A stretch of 64,000 bases of DNA from positions 27,255-91,254 of the forward strand of contig JASAND010028012.1 of assembly GCA_030248195.1 (NCBI GenBank), given 5' to 3'. Source of the stretch: Trissonchulus latispiculum. Taxonomy: Eukaryota > Nematoda > Enoplea > Enoplida > Ironidae. Positions 13,560 through 24,399 of this stretch are shown here, one piece after another. The notes beneath the pieces were generated by a model that worked only from the letters and a program-made list of their open reading frames with translations, made no database searches and was not told the origin of the DNA. Every line of letters starts with the position of its first letter. The stretch's first letter is position 1. A program made the position numbers and the translations under genes.

Positions 13560-13732
13560 CCAAGGGCTTTTACGCGGAAGAGTTAAGCGGATTTAAATGA
13601 GTTCGATCTAACCAGATAATTTTTCAGAAAACGTGAAAGAAAGCATCGCAGGTCAAGCTTGAGTGGAGTTATTCGTGCTAGACGAGTGCTTTAACTCAAC
13701 TCTACTCTACTCTTTCTCGAAAAGACCCTTGG
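13560..13732. mobile_element. Small TIR element upstream of the esterase start
   Basis: Left end CCAAGGGCTTTTACG and right end GAAAAGACCCTTGG are imperfect inverted repeats. CTCTAC-type pentamers sit near the right arm. A related element is visible at 38565-38706. No target duplication is evident. It lies 50-220 bp upstream of the esterase ATG, where a core promoter or 5'UTR would be. Confidence 0.45.
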
Positions 13733-13865
13733 CATAGAAGTCGGGATCGAGACAAATATTAATCGTAAGTTAATATGCAACAATATTAAATTCTATTAAA
13801 TAATCGCAAATTAAGCAATTGTAGGCAACCTTTGCAATTTCAAATAAATACCAGTTAAGACAAAG

Positions 13866-14634
13866 CAGAGTTTGCGCCGGGTCCCGCGGGCCGGGCCGGG
13901 TACGGGTCCAACTTTAGGACCCGCGGGTCCGGGTACCCGCGGGTCCAAATCCGGGTCCGGATCCAAAATACTGAAAAAACTGGATTTTGTTACATTTAGG
14001 GATGTTAAAACTTAAAACATTACAATTTGTTGTGTATATTTCTAATAAAAGGTTGGTGGAACCGGTGTGTTAGGCATTGACATACAATGTTTAGTTGTCT
14101 AGCTGAGGTCTTTCTGATCTATGCTGCTCTGCTGGGCTAGAAACACAATATGTAGTAACTAGAATTGGAAGTAGAAATATGATAACTCAAATTGATAAGT
14201 TAGCATAAAGTTTTGCAATGCATGCAAAAACTTAATCTAGTAAACGAGCTCAAGGACATTGTTTTCAAATACAAGCCACCAAAAATTCGTTCACATCCTC
14301 CAAAGCATTCGTAACTTGTCTTTGTCCGAAGGACAGTCTCACACCGTCTCTGGACTATCACAAAACTGCTACTGCTTTTGTTAGCCCCAGTACTCAAAAT
14401 TGTCTTTAGGCGTAAAATAAGTTATCCTAATGCTTATCACAGGTTTTATTCGCGACTGGGCTATTACAGTAGTAAAGTTGCAGTAAAATTTAAGAATGCA
14501 GTGAATGTTTGAAATGCAAATTGGTTCGTTTTTTAGAACCGGGTACCCGGATCCGGGTCTGGGCGGGTCCGGGTCCGGCCTACAGGGTCCGGTTCCGGGC
14601 CGGGTCTGAAAATTTGGACCCGGAGCCAACTCTG
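13866..14634. mobile_element. Non-autonomous hAT-type element H1
   Basis: 769 bp flanked by a perfect 8-bp duplication AGACAAAG (13858-13865 and 14635-14642). Ends: CAGAGTTTGCGCC and, inverted, CAGAGTTGGCTCC, the CAGAG-type terminus usual for hAT elements. The subterminal 100 bp on both sides consist of GGGTCC and CCGGGT hexamers in both orientations. No transposase frame. Confidence 0.88.
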
Positions 14635-14642
14635 AGACAAAG

Positions 14643-16702
14643 CCCTAATATAGATTCATTATTCATTCAAACTCAATTGCTACCTAGTCCGATTGCACTT
14701 AAAAGCTTGCAGACTGGGTTTGAGCCAACAGAAAATTAGTTTTTCGAAGTATATAATACCGGTTTAACTAACAAATCTTAAACTGCTGTCGAAATTACTG
14801 CTGTCAGAAAACAAAGATAAGTGTTTCTTTTGCACAGTGAAGTCTGAATTTGGGTGATACGATGCAGTACAGCAGGAAAACAGTATCAATCCAGTATGGA
14901 CCTATATGTTGACGAAGTGGGGGTTGACATGAAGAAGAGTTGACCAACTGGTGACGACTTTAACCCTTTCCATCCTGCGGTTGTTTCTGAACAACCAAAT
15001 ATGATTGGCATGTACAAGGCGCACATGACGAGATTAGCCAATGAAATGTTAGTCGTTTCTAAACAACAACAGGCTGCAACAATGCAAATATAGACCGGTC
15101 TTAAAACTGCTCTTACGGTTGGCGGGGGCGGCAAGGAATGTTGGGGAGTCTGCCAGGAAGGTTCGTCCGACTTTGGTAGGTCCTGCAAGTCCGACAGTTT
15201 GTGGTCCCCGGTTTAAAAAATTGTTTTAAAGTGGTGTCATATGTACTTATTTTAACTATAAAAACGAATACTGATCATTCTTTTTACAGGTTCCTTAAAA
15301 TTCATTTTTCTATTAGTTGATTCCGAACAACTTCAGGATATTTCATAGACAATCTAATCAAATTCAGTAGACAGTTGAATAGTATTGTGTTTAACTAATC
15401 AAACTGAAAATTTGTAATCATACATTAACACGGAGAGCGAATCCGGTGGGTCTACCCTCTATTCCTTAAAAATTCTAAAATTTTAAGGGGATCTACCCCA
15501 AAAATTGCGCATATTAACGTTTTTGGCCAAAAATTAATAAAAACTCATGACTAATCAAAGTTTTAAGAATTTTTTGGCAAAAATCGCTAAAATTTGCTTA
15601 AAGTGTTCAGTTTTTGAAAAAAATTGCTGAGAGGTCCATCCTGTTTTCTTCTGGACGAAAGGGTCCGCCCTTTTTTCTTTCTCCCTGAGGGGATCTGGCC
15701 GTCTTTTGTCAGTTTTGGGGGGTCTGCACCCTCATTTCCCATTTCCCCACGTTATCCTGTGGTTCTAATTGTGGTGGGTAGAATTGTTGGCCGCCCGGTT
15801 GCAAACCGGCTGAAAGCCAATCCCTGCCGGTCTGCGACCAAGATCCGGCCGCCGTTCATTACACGGCGGGCCGGTCGGGTCAGAAACAACACGCCGGCCG
15901 ATCTGCTGAACCATGTCAATACGTAATATATATATTACCTGTACTATGTCACCAGTAGTAATAGCATTATTTAGGGCAAAAATGGTGCAAAATGTACCAG
16001 AATAGGGCAAAACTGGTAACGGCCGGCCTTCCTTTACTGTTAGCACCACCCTACCTGGCGGCCGATCAGCATCACCCTATCGGGTGGCCGGTTTGCATCT
16101 CCCGGCAGCCGGCCGGCTTGCGTCACGGAACAGGCCTGCCGCCGGCCCGTCCAGCCGGCTGGGCGAGTTTACAAACCCGACCGGCCGGGTCCGGTCGGCA
16201 GAGCCACATAACCGGCGGAGCAGCAGCACTAGCGGTTTAACTATTATTTAGCTTTTGTGCTTGTTAATGGAACACTCAAAAAACTTTCGTTCGAATTACC
16301 AATCAGGGAGTCCATGAAGTGGCATGAAATTGATTTTTGTGGAATCTGGCAATTGTTTCAGGATGTTTCGTGAAAGCTGTAGTTACTGCGGCTGCGGTAC
16401 AATTTTGGTCTGTTTTAATTGCCTTGAGCGCTTTGTTTTACTGTTATTGCTATATCCTGCTGGTAGAACTGTTGCAAATTTGGAATTTACTCAGGATTAG
16501 GGCAATTAGCTTAGACCTTGGAGGTTACCATGCATCCTGCAGTTGTTCAGGAACAACTAATCGTAGGACGAACTCAGGTGGTTCAATCGATGCAGGGACT
16601 GCAGATTACCAATGTCGGTGTCCTATAGGTTATCAAAAACAACTGCAATAATTTTTTAGTTGACGTTGCGATAATTCAGGATGGAAGGGCTAAACTAACT
16701 CT
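14643..16702. other. Intergenic region with a GC-rich patch
   Basis: No gene was recognised. 15780-16230 is unusually GC-rich, full of CCGGCC and GCCGG motifs, and resembles the subterminal regions of the hAT-type elements, but no TIR pair with target duplication could be closed. The frames at 15624-16240 on both strands are composition artefacts of this patch. Confidence 0.4.
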
Positions 16703-17114
16703 TAGGGTAAAACGAGGTAATAAGGAACACCTGGCAATAAGGGACAAAGTTTTGGTTTTTGCCTCGGTCAAACTACATGGGTCAACTAAGTACTTCTAAT
16801 TAGGTATTAAATAAAAGCCCTGTTTCCCCACTATCGAATGCCGTCTCGACCTCGAGATAAATGCTATCCTAGCAAAAGATATAAATAATTATTTAAAAGC
16901 GGTCGTTTTCTTCTTTCTCAGAGCGTCCCGTTTTTCGAAATTTCGAAAATTTTAATTTGTGCAACTTTACTCATTTTTGCGATTTATACTGCAACCCTGG
17001 CATCATTTAAAAGAGCAAAATGTATAGAATATTGTAGCGTCGCTCTTTTTTGAGAATTTTGTTTTTCCTGGTTTTTATGGCCAACTTTGCAAGATGTCCT
17101 TTTCCAGATAATAA
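16703..17114. mobile_element. TIR element, left part (interrupted by the LTR element)
   Basis: Starts with TAGGGTAAAACGAGGTAATA, the inverse of the right end at 28630-28655 (TATTACCACGTTTTACCCTA). Without the LTR insertion the element would be about 1.27 kb. The motif AAGGGACA occurs here at about 16740 and recurs in the right part. The target duplication is not clear. Confidence 0.65.
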
Positions 17115-17858
17115 TGTAGCGGGGCTAGTAGTTTAACCTACGTACTAACACCGTTACCGCGCCCTGACGCAGCGGGCGCGGAGTGGCACAGATGGATAAC
17201 AGACCGACTACAGGAGACGGTCGGGACAGCCTCGCCAGACAATATACGCAGTAGATAATCCGATCCTAAGGGCGAGATGACTCGCACTCTCACTCACTCA
17301 GAATTGAACTACCTACCTAGCAGGAGCTCAGTAAGACTCAGCCTAACTAAATACACTTTAATAAAGAACAGAATAACAAGTTATAGTTATTATAACAATA
17401 CAATAATAAAATATAGGGATGACCCTCAGACACACAAATAAACACACAGAATGGTAGACTTACAGTTACTGGAGCTGACGGGGGTCAGCCAACGTACCAA
17501 TGCTCTGGGGAGAGCTGAGGGAGACACACAGAATATTTACAGTAAATGGGGGAGAATAGCAATAGAAATAGCAAGCGCACGTAATGGCAGAAATAACACA
17601 AGTGAAGGGGGGAAGCGAGTGTTGGGTTGGACCCTCCCACGAGCGCCCCCTAGTTGAAATTTCCCCCAATCACGTAGCTCCCAAAGTCACGAGGGGGGGA
17701 GCCCACCCAACCCCACGCATACACGTTGAGGGAGCTACGTGACTTGCAAACGTGTCCCAGCCCAAGGTGATGTTGATATAGGAAGCCAAGCGGGTAGCTA
17801 GCCTAGCTACTACCGCCAGCAACGGAAAGGTTGACCATTCCAACCTTGATCCGTTACA
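17115..17858 (-). repeat. 3' LTR (744 bp)
   Basis: Matches 27105-27798 along its length with roughly ten substitutions, which suggests a moderately recent insertion. It carries an extra segment of about 50 bp at about 17138-17190 (GC-rich, GCGCCCTGACGCAGCGGGCG) that the other LTR lacks. Both ends are TG...CA. Confidence 0.88.
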
Positions 17859-17866
17859 TCTCCCCA
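17859..17866 (-). promoter_or_regulatory. Polypurine tract next to the 3' LTR
   Basis: On the minus strand the bases directly before the LTR read CTGGGGAGA, a purine run of the kind that primes plus-strand synthesis in LTR elements. Position and strand agree with the ORF direction. Confidence 0.55.
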
Positions 17867-18240
17867 GGGCTCGCCATCCGAACTCCCGAGAGGATCACTG
17901 CACAAATGGCGAACTGGTACGTGAGCTGAACTCTCAACAAGTACAAACAGTACAGAGCAATGATGCTACAAGTACAAAACCAACACAACAAGCAACTGCA
18001 AGTCATAAAGCCATAAGCTCAATTCTAAACCAACAAGTGTAGAAAAAACACAAAAACAAGAGATTAAATACTACATAATACAGATTAAGCATATACTAGG
18101 CACTATGAAGCGCTAGCAACAATCAAAAATTAAAGCACAAAGTGACAAAGTCATACGTACGTAGTAGACAAAAATACACGTATTAAAATAGAACCGCAAG
18201 AATTAACTGGGATTGTGTAAGTAACTTAATATGAAAATAC
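17867..18240. other. LTR element non-coding 3' region, unique part
   Basis: AT-rich, with no reading frame and no match to the duplicated interior. It lies between the tandem copies and the polypurine tract. Confidence 0.5.
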
Positions 18241-19125
18241 AAATGACTTTCCAAAGATAACTCATGGAAAAGAGGAGTTACCCTCCTTTGGAATGTATAG
18301 TCAAACGAGTGTGTTAATATATGTTAACAAAGAAATAAAAGTTGAACTTTCAGATAAAATATTTAATTAAATTTAAGTTAAACCAAGCTGAGCTAGGGTT
18401 TATCAGGCCGTCGCTCAACAAGGCAAACTGCCTATGATAATAATAATCATAATAATAAAATAACCATAGAAAATACACACCGTTAGGTGAAAATACACAC
18501 CTATGGGAAGAAAAACCCACCCTCCCAAGGTAAATATTTGTATTTTCATATGACGAGAATCGTCACTGGGTTTTTCGACAATATATAGCATACACATATT
18601 TATGGCAGTATGGAATGATTCCTCGAAAATAAAGCACAGTACATATTATGAGCAAATGTCATTGGCATAGAAAACTAGTAGAAAAATACGAAAAATATAT
18701 GGATTAACATATGACATATTTATATCAAAAACACATATTCAAAATTAAGAAAATTCAAGGTTCGCAACTAACAAGAGAATAATGGTTCGTATAAACTAAA
18801 CACAGAGAATACAGGTTCATAGTAAATTAAACAAAGAAGTTAAATGTAGATATTCAAAGAAAAATTAAAGAAAAACGTACGTACATTAAATTTAGATACA
18901 CATTGCACATCACAGAGATTCTGGTCCTAGGTAAATACTATTACAATTCAAAAAATCAAAACACAACAAGAAACTAAATTTCAGATTCGAGATATCATAT
19001 TCGTGAATTAAAATACAAAATAACAATGCAATTATGCAAAAACTAGTGTCAAAACAACGGCTAAAACATAGATCTATATGGTGATCTGGATCCAAAGATC
19101 AATGGAAATAGTCAAGTCCAGGTTC

Positions 19126-19302
19126 CAGCATCGGATGAACCGTCATCATGGTGGGCGACATGGGTCAAGTCCAATCTGATGCCAGAAAAGTCACAATCAA
19201 TGGGATTCACAATCAGGAAAGATGACTTTCCGGACTGCGAAGAGTCATATTGGATGGACTGAACGGACCATGGGTCATGAGGCTCGATGACGACGCACTC
19301 AA
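19126..19302 (-). repeat. 177-bp block, copy 1
   Basis: Starts CAGCATCGGATGAACCGTCA and ends GACGACGCACTCAA. Identical in extent to the blocks at 21968-22144 and 25443-25619. On the minus strand it begins at the stop codon of the truncated ORF2 copy. Confidence 0.85.
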
Positions 19303-21070
19303 TATTCCCGCATGATCAGTTCTGTGGACCTATGATGGTCATTGGGATGGGGTTCCAAGGGATTCCAAATGGTCAGGGCAAAACACGGGCTGAAAGTGTT
19401 CTTCTCCTGTCCCGGCGGAGCGCACCCGGTAATATGGACACCGGTCCAATTAGGAGGCATGTCGATCGGCTGTTTCCGAAGGGCCGCCGGTGCCTCTTGT
19501 CGGAAGAACGGAGGTGCTGACTGACCTCGATTATAGCGCTCTGCCGCCGCCTCTATGCGCTTTCGGACGACGTCGAGGTAGGCCTCAAGACGAGCACCTT
19601 TCAGTGGAACACGGTTGAACCTGTCCTCCCAAAGCTCATCAGGGCCCGCCTGCATAAACCAAAGGCCCACTTCGGTGTACAAGGACCCTTGGATGTTTCG
19701 CCCATTCCAATTGTCCGTATTAAACAGGAAGTTGTACTTCCCGTTGAAAGTCAGATCGTCGGGTTTGAAACCACGAGGAACCCGAACACCAAGACCCCAC
19801 CAAGAATCCGCTGAAGCCTTCCCGTAATAGCTTCCGATGGTCTGGACCAGGAACTCCTGCATTTCCACAGACTGATAGAAAGTGTGGAAAATGATCAGCC
19901 GCTGGGTGAGCTGATCAGGACCCGACTGCCAGCGCTCTATGCGACAAGCGGGCAGCGCAGCGATGGCTTGGTCAGTGCTACGCTTAATAGCAAAGCCATC
20001 CTGATGGGGATGCTCCCTCACTAGGTCCATGACGACGTCGGACTGGCAGAACCAGCCCTTGCGCCCCTGATACAGGTGCTCCTTGGTCTGGAAACCCTGG
20101 TTTTCGAGCTGTTCCACCGGCAACGACACATGCGGCAAATGATTATGCATGAAAGAGAAGGCGTAGTCCGGCCCCAAGTAGAAGCACAGGAAATAGCCTT
20201 CGTCGACATTCGCGATGCCCTCGACGTTGGGCCGATGATATCCGAGCATGGCCTGACGGACCGTCATGCAGCGGGTCCGAAGACGCCGAGCGTGCATGTG
20301 GGTCACGTAGAAATGCTGGGATTCGTATCGCCGAATCAGGTGCGGGTACCGGAAGAGTTCAGGTACCAGCGCTGCCATGGCCAAGCAATTGGTCCATCGT
20401 GCATTCGACGAGACGCGATTGACGGGGAAGCCTTTGAACAGCTTCCCGTGACGATCACGATAGTCCTTGATTACCCACCGCGAATGCCGCCGGTCTGTTC
20501 AGGCTGCGGATCTGCCGTCATGTGGTTTGTGAGATGGCTGTCGCGGGCGCACATCCGTTGCCAGATGTGGTCCATAAAGTCCGATGGGAACCGCTGGGAG
20601 TCGTGGGCGTTAGCCTGCATCCACTTGAGGACCTCGTCGCGAAACAAGGCCACCCAAGGATGGAGCTTCTTCTCAGATGGATCCCCAGGGATGTTGTGTG
20701 GAATCCACTGTAGGTTATTATCCCGACAGTACACGATCGGATCGTCGGGCCAACGGTCCATTTTAATCTCAGCGACTTCAGCCGGTGTGGGTTGCTCGAT
20801 CTTGAATTCGTCATAGATCGGGTCCTCGGTTCCCCGAGAAACCGACCGCGCAATGTCCCGATTAAGCATGTCACAAAGGACATTGACCAAGTAAACCCGA
20901 AATGGCGGAAAATTGTCCTTCGTATAGTTATCGGGATATTCGGGCGGAAGTTCCCGAATGGCAGAGTTCCGACCATCAGGTTTCTTGATTGTTTTCACTC
21001 GTGGCACGCTATAAGTCGACTTCTGTGGACGTTGTCGGCTTAAGGCGTCGGCCGCTAGGCGTTTGTCACG
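19299..21070 (-). pseudogene. Truncated, frameshifted ORF2 copy
   Basis: Encodes the same protein as 22141-23929 in two pieces. The N-proximal piece runs to a premature stop at 20471, where the frame turns to GGIRGG, and the C-terminal piece continues at 19299-20384 in another frame. The cause is a 13-bp deletion relative to copy 2 (second copy ACCGGTAGTCGTACGGTCTG..., first copy ACCGGCGGCATTC). The Arg/Ser-rich head is missing because the duplication breakpoint lies within ORF2. It is presumed non-functional. Confidence 0.85.
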
Positions 21071-21076
21071 ATTTCC

Positions 21077-23929
21077 AAATGACTTTCCAAAGATAACTCA
21101 TGGAAAAGAGGAGTTACCCTCCTTGGAATGTATAGTCAAACGAGTGTGTTAATATATGTTAACAAAGAAATAAAAGTTGAACTTTCAGATAAAATATTTA
21201 ATTAAATTTAAGTTAAACCAAGCTGAGCTAGGGTTTATCAGGCCGTCGCTCAACAAGGCAAACTGCCTATGATAATAATAATCATAATAATAAAATAACC
21301 ATAGAAAATACACACCGTTAGGTGAAAATACACACCTATGGGAAGAAAAACCCACCCTCCCAAGGTAAATATTTGTATTTTCATATGACGAGAATCGTCA
21401 CTGGGTTTTTCGACAATATATAGCATACACATATTTATGGCAGTATGGAATGATTCCTCGAAAATAAAGCACAGTACATATTATGAGCAAATGTCATTGG
21501 CATAGAAAACTAGTAGAAAAATACGAAAAATATATGGATTAACATATGACATATTTATATCAAAAAAACAGATTCAAAACTGACTATAATAAACTAAATT
21601 CAAGGTTCGCAACTAACAAGAGAATAATGGTTCGTATAAACTAAACACAGAGAATACAGGTTCATAGTAAATTAAACAAAGAGATTAAATATGGATTCAA
21701 AGAAAATTAAAGAAAAACGTACGTACATTAAATTTAGATACACATTGCACATCACAGAGATTCTGGTCCTAGGTAATTACTATTACAATTCAAAAAATCA
21801 AAACACAACAAGAAACTAGATTTCAGATTCGAGATATCATATTCGTGAATTAAAATACAAAATAACAATGCAATTATGCAAAAACTAGTGTCAAAACAAC
21901 GGCTAAAGCATAGATCTATATGGTGATCTGGATCCAAAGATCAATGGAAATAGTCAAGTCCATGTTCCAGCATCGGATGAACCGTCATCATGGTGGGCGA
22001 CATGAGTCAAGTCCAATCTGATGCCAGAAAAGTCACAATCGATGGGATTCACAATCAGGAAAGATGACTTTCCAGACTGCAAAGAGTCATATTGGATGGA
22101 CTGAACGGACCATGGGTCATGAGGCTCGATGACGACGCACTCAATATTCCCGCATGATCAGTTCGGTGGACCTGTGATGGTCATTGGGATGGGGTTCCAA
22201 GGGATTCCAAATGGTCAGGGCAAAACACGGGCTGAAAGTGTTCTTCTCCTGTCCCGGCGGAGCGCACCCAATAATATGGACACCGGTCCAATTAGGAGGC
22301 ATGTCGATCGGCAGCTTCCGAAGGGCTGCCGGTGCCTCTTGTCGGAAGAACGGAGGTGCTGACTGACCTCGATTATAGCGCTCTGCCGCCGCCTCTATGC
22401 GCTTTCGGACGACGTCGAGGTAGGCCTCAAGACGAGCACCTTTCAGTGGAACACGGTTGAACCTGTCCTCCCAAAGCTCATCAGGGCCCGCCTGCATAAA
22501 CCAAAGGCCCACTTCGGTGTACAAGGACCCTTGGATGTTTCGCCCATTCCAATTGTCCGTATTGAACAGGAAGTTGTACTTCCCGTTGAAAGTCAGATCG
22601 TTGGGTTTGAAACCACGAGGAACCCGAACACCAAGACCCCACCAAGAATCCGCTGAAGCCTTCCCGTAATAGCTTCCAATGGTCTGGACCAGGAACTCCT
22701 GCATTTCCACAGACTGACAGAAAGTGTGGAAAATGATCAGCCGCTGGGTGAGCTGATCAGGACCCGACTGCCAGCGCTCTATGCGACAAGCGGGCAGCGC
22801 AGCGATGGCTTGGTCAGTGCTACGCTTAATAGCAAAGCCATCCTGATGGGGATGCTCCCTCACTAGGTCCATGACGACGTCGGACTGGCAGAACCAGCCC
22901 TTGCGCCCCTGATACAGGTGCTCCTTGGTCTGGAAACCCTGGTTTTCGAGCTGTTCCACCGGCAACGACACATGCGGCAAATGATTATGCATGAAAGAGA
23001 AGGCGTAGTCCGGCCCCAAGTAGAAGCACAGGAAATAGCCTTCGTCGACATTCGCGATGCCCTCGACGTTGGGCCGATGATATCCGAGCATGGCCTGACG
23101 GACCGTCATGCAGCGGGTCCGAAGACGCCGAGCGTGCATGTGGGTCACGTAGAAATGCTGGGATTCGTATCGCCGAATCAGGTGCGGGTACCGGAAGAGT
23201 TCAGGTACCAGCGCTGCCATGGCCAAGCAATTGGCCCATCGTGCATTCGACGAGACGCGATTGACGGGGAAGCCTTTGAACAGCTTCCCGTGACGATCAC
23301 GATAGTCCTTGATTACCCACCGCGAATGCCAGACCGTACGACTACCGGTCTGTTCAGGCTGCGGATCTGCCGTCATGTGGTTGGTCAGATGGCTGTCGCG
23401 GGCGCACATCCGTTGCCAGATGTGGTCCATAAAGTCCGATGGGAACCGCTGGGAGTCGTGGGCGTTAGCCTGCATCCACTTGAGGACCTCGTCGCGAAAC
23501 AAGGCCACCCAAGGATGGAGCTTCTTCTCAGATGGATCTCCAGGGATGTTGTGTGGAATCCACTGGAGGTTATTATCCCGACAGTACACGATCGGATCGT
23601 CGGGCCAACGGTCCATTTTGATCTCAGCGACTTCAGCCGGTGTGGGTTGCTCGATCTTGAATTCGTCATAGATCGGGTCCTCGGTTCCCCGAGAAACCGA
23701 CCGCGCAATGTCACGATTGAGCATGTCGCAAAGGACATTGACCAAGTAAACCCGAAATGGCGGAAAATTGTCCTTCGTATAATTATCGGGATATTCGGGC
23801 GGAAGTTCCCGAATGGCAGAGTTCCGACCATCAGGTTTCTTGATTGTTTTCACTCGTGGCACGCTATAAGTCGACTTCTGTGGACGTTGTCGGCTTAAGG
23901 CGTCGGCCGCTAGGCGTTTGTCACGATTT
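21077..23929 (-). repeat. Internal tandem duplication, copy 2
   Basis: The intact partner of 18241-21070. It contains the ORF2 C-terminal region without the 13-bp deletion and continues into the unique ORF2 head. Confidence 0.88.
21968..22144 (-). repeat. 177-bp block, copy 2 (directly after the ORF2 stop)
   Basis: Its last bases contain the TGA that ends ORF2 (22141-22143). See also 25443-25619, upstream of ORF2. Confidence 0.85.
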
Positions 23930-24399
23930 TGACGAGACTCGACGTGATGCTGAGCCTTCGGATAGGTTGGAGGTCGACGGTCAGCGCGATGATCGCGAGA
24001 CTCATGCTGACGCTCGGTCGATCGCTGCCGCTCTGCCGAACGACGATCCCGTGATGGTTGCCGATGACGGTCCTGATCACGACGACGAGCTGATGGTGAA
24101 CGCTCACGGGCTGGCTGATGCTCGTGACGGCTCGTAGACGGACGCTGACCGCGATCATCGCGAGATTCCGGTCGCTGGCCACGAGACGCTCGTGACGTTG
24201 GACGGGAATCCCGACGACGGGATGACGAACGCCGACGATGACGATCAGTCGAGGGTTCACGACGGTGTGACCGCGAATAGTCACGATCACGACGTTCGAT
24301 GGAAGCGGGAGGACGAGAAGTCTCCCGACGAGGCACCGCTGTTGATGTGATGTTGACTGTTGAGTGTCCCGTTGACCGTGATAGACGGCCTCCCACTGG
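22141..24399 (-). CDS. ORF2, second frame: Arg/Ser-rich head plus large unrecognised domain
   Basis: About 750 codons open after an upstream TGA at 24400-24402. The first 180 or so residues are extremely rich in RS, SR, RD and RQ dipeptides (for example RRRSSSRRRDSRP). This region resembles nucleic-acid-binding SR proteins and contains no ATG. The rest looks globular and Trp-rich: YPDNYTKDNFPPFRVYL, MDRWPDDPIVYCRDNN, GYFLCFYLGPDYAFSFMHNH, YGKASADSWWGLGVRVPRG, FNTDNWNGRNIQGSLY. I recognise no family. The lack of an initiator in the head implies that it is reached by fusion from the overlapping frame at 24345-25427. A structural (capsid-like) or nucleic-acid-binding role would suit its place in an LTR element, but that is inference. 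Confidence 0.7.
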   Translation of the reverse strand, partial: PVGGRLSRSTGHSTVNITSTAVPRRETSRPPASIERRDRDYSRSHRREPSTDRHRRRSSSRRRDSRPTSRASRGQRPESRDDRGQRPSTSRHEHQPARERSPSARRRDQDRHRQPSRDRRSAERQRSTERQHESRDHRADRRPPTYPKAQHHVESRQNRDKRLAADALSRQRPQKSTYSVPRVKTIKKPDGRNSAIRELPPEYPDNYTKDNFPPFRVYLVNVLCDMLNRDIARSVSRGTEDPIYDEFKIEQPTPAEVAEIKMDRWPDDPIVYCRDNNLQWIPHNIPGDPSEKKLHPWVALFRDEVLKWMQANAHDSQRFPSDFMDHIWQRMCARDSHLTNHMTADPQPEQTGSRTVWHSRWVIKDYRDRHGKLFKGFPVNRVSSNARWANCLAMAALVPELFRYPHLIRRYESQHFYVTHMHARRLRTRCMTVRQAMLGYHRPNVEGIANVDEGYFLCFYLGPDYAFSFMHNHLPHVSLPVEQLENQGFQTKEHLYQGRKGWFCQSDVVMDLVREHPHQDGFAIKRSTDQAIAALPACRIERWQSGPDQLTQRLIIFHTFCQSVEMQEFLVQTIGSYYGKASADSWWGLGVRVPRGFKPNDLTFNGKYNFLFNTDNWNGRNIQGSLYTEVGLWFMQAGPDELWEDRFNRVPLKGARLEAYLDVVRKRIEAAAERYNRGQSAPPFFRQEAPAALRKLPIDMPPNWTGVHIIGCAPPGQEKNTFSPCFALTIWNPLEPHPNDHHRSTELIMREY

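Larger units (their letters stand above)
18241..21070 (-). repeat. Internal tandem duplication, copy 1 (decayed)
   Basis: Homologous to 21077-23929 with an offset of 2836-2855 bp and only scattered substitutions. Contains about 1 kb of non-coding sequence and the C-terminal two thirds of ORF2. A 13-bp deletion near 20490 breaks the frame. The junction with copy 2 is at 21071-21076. Confidence 0.88.

Noticed and set aside
15624..16240. Frames on both strands in the CCGG-rich patch
   Set aside because: GC-rich low-complexity DNA keeps frames open on both strands; no domain seen.
22918..23898. 326-codon plus-strand frame opposite ORF2 (and its partner at 20076-20816)
   Set aside because: Antisense shadow of ORF2: no family character, broken by the 13-bp deletion in copy 1, and composition mirrors the Arg/Ser-rich sense strand.
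23900..23930. ADALSR motif in ORF2, reminiscent of the end of the RNase H region in Ty3/gypsy pol
   Set aside because: The neighbouring residues do not resemble RNase H or the connection domain, and no RT lies upstream. Judged a chance hexapeptide.
23910..24344. Val/Ile-rich continuation of the first ORF2 frame
   Set aside because: Overlaps the Arg/Ser-rich frame; its composition (runs of V, I, R) is what the +1 reading of an RS/RD repeat gives. The frame is open by chance.
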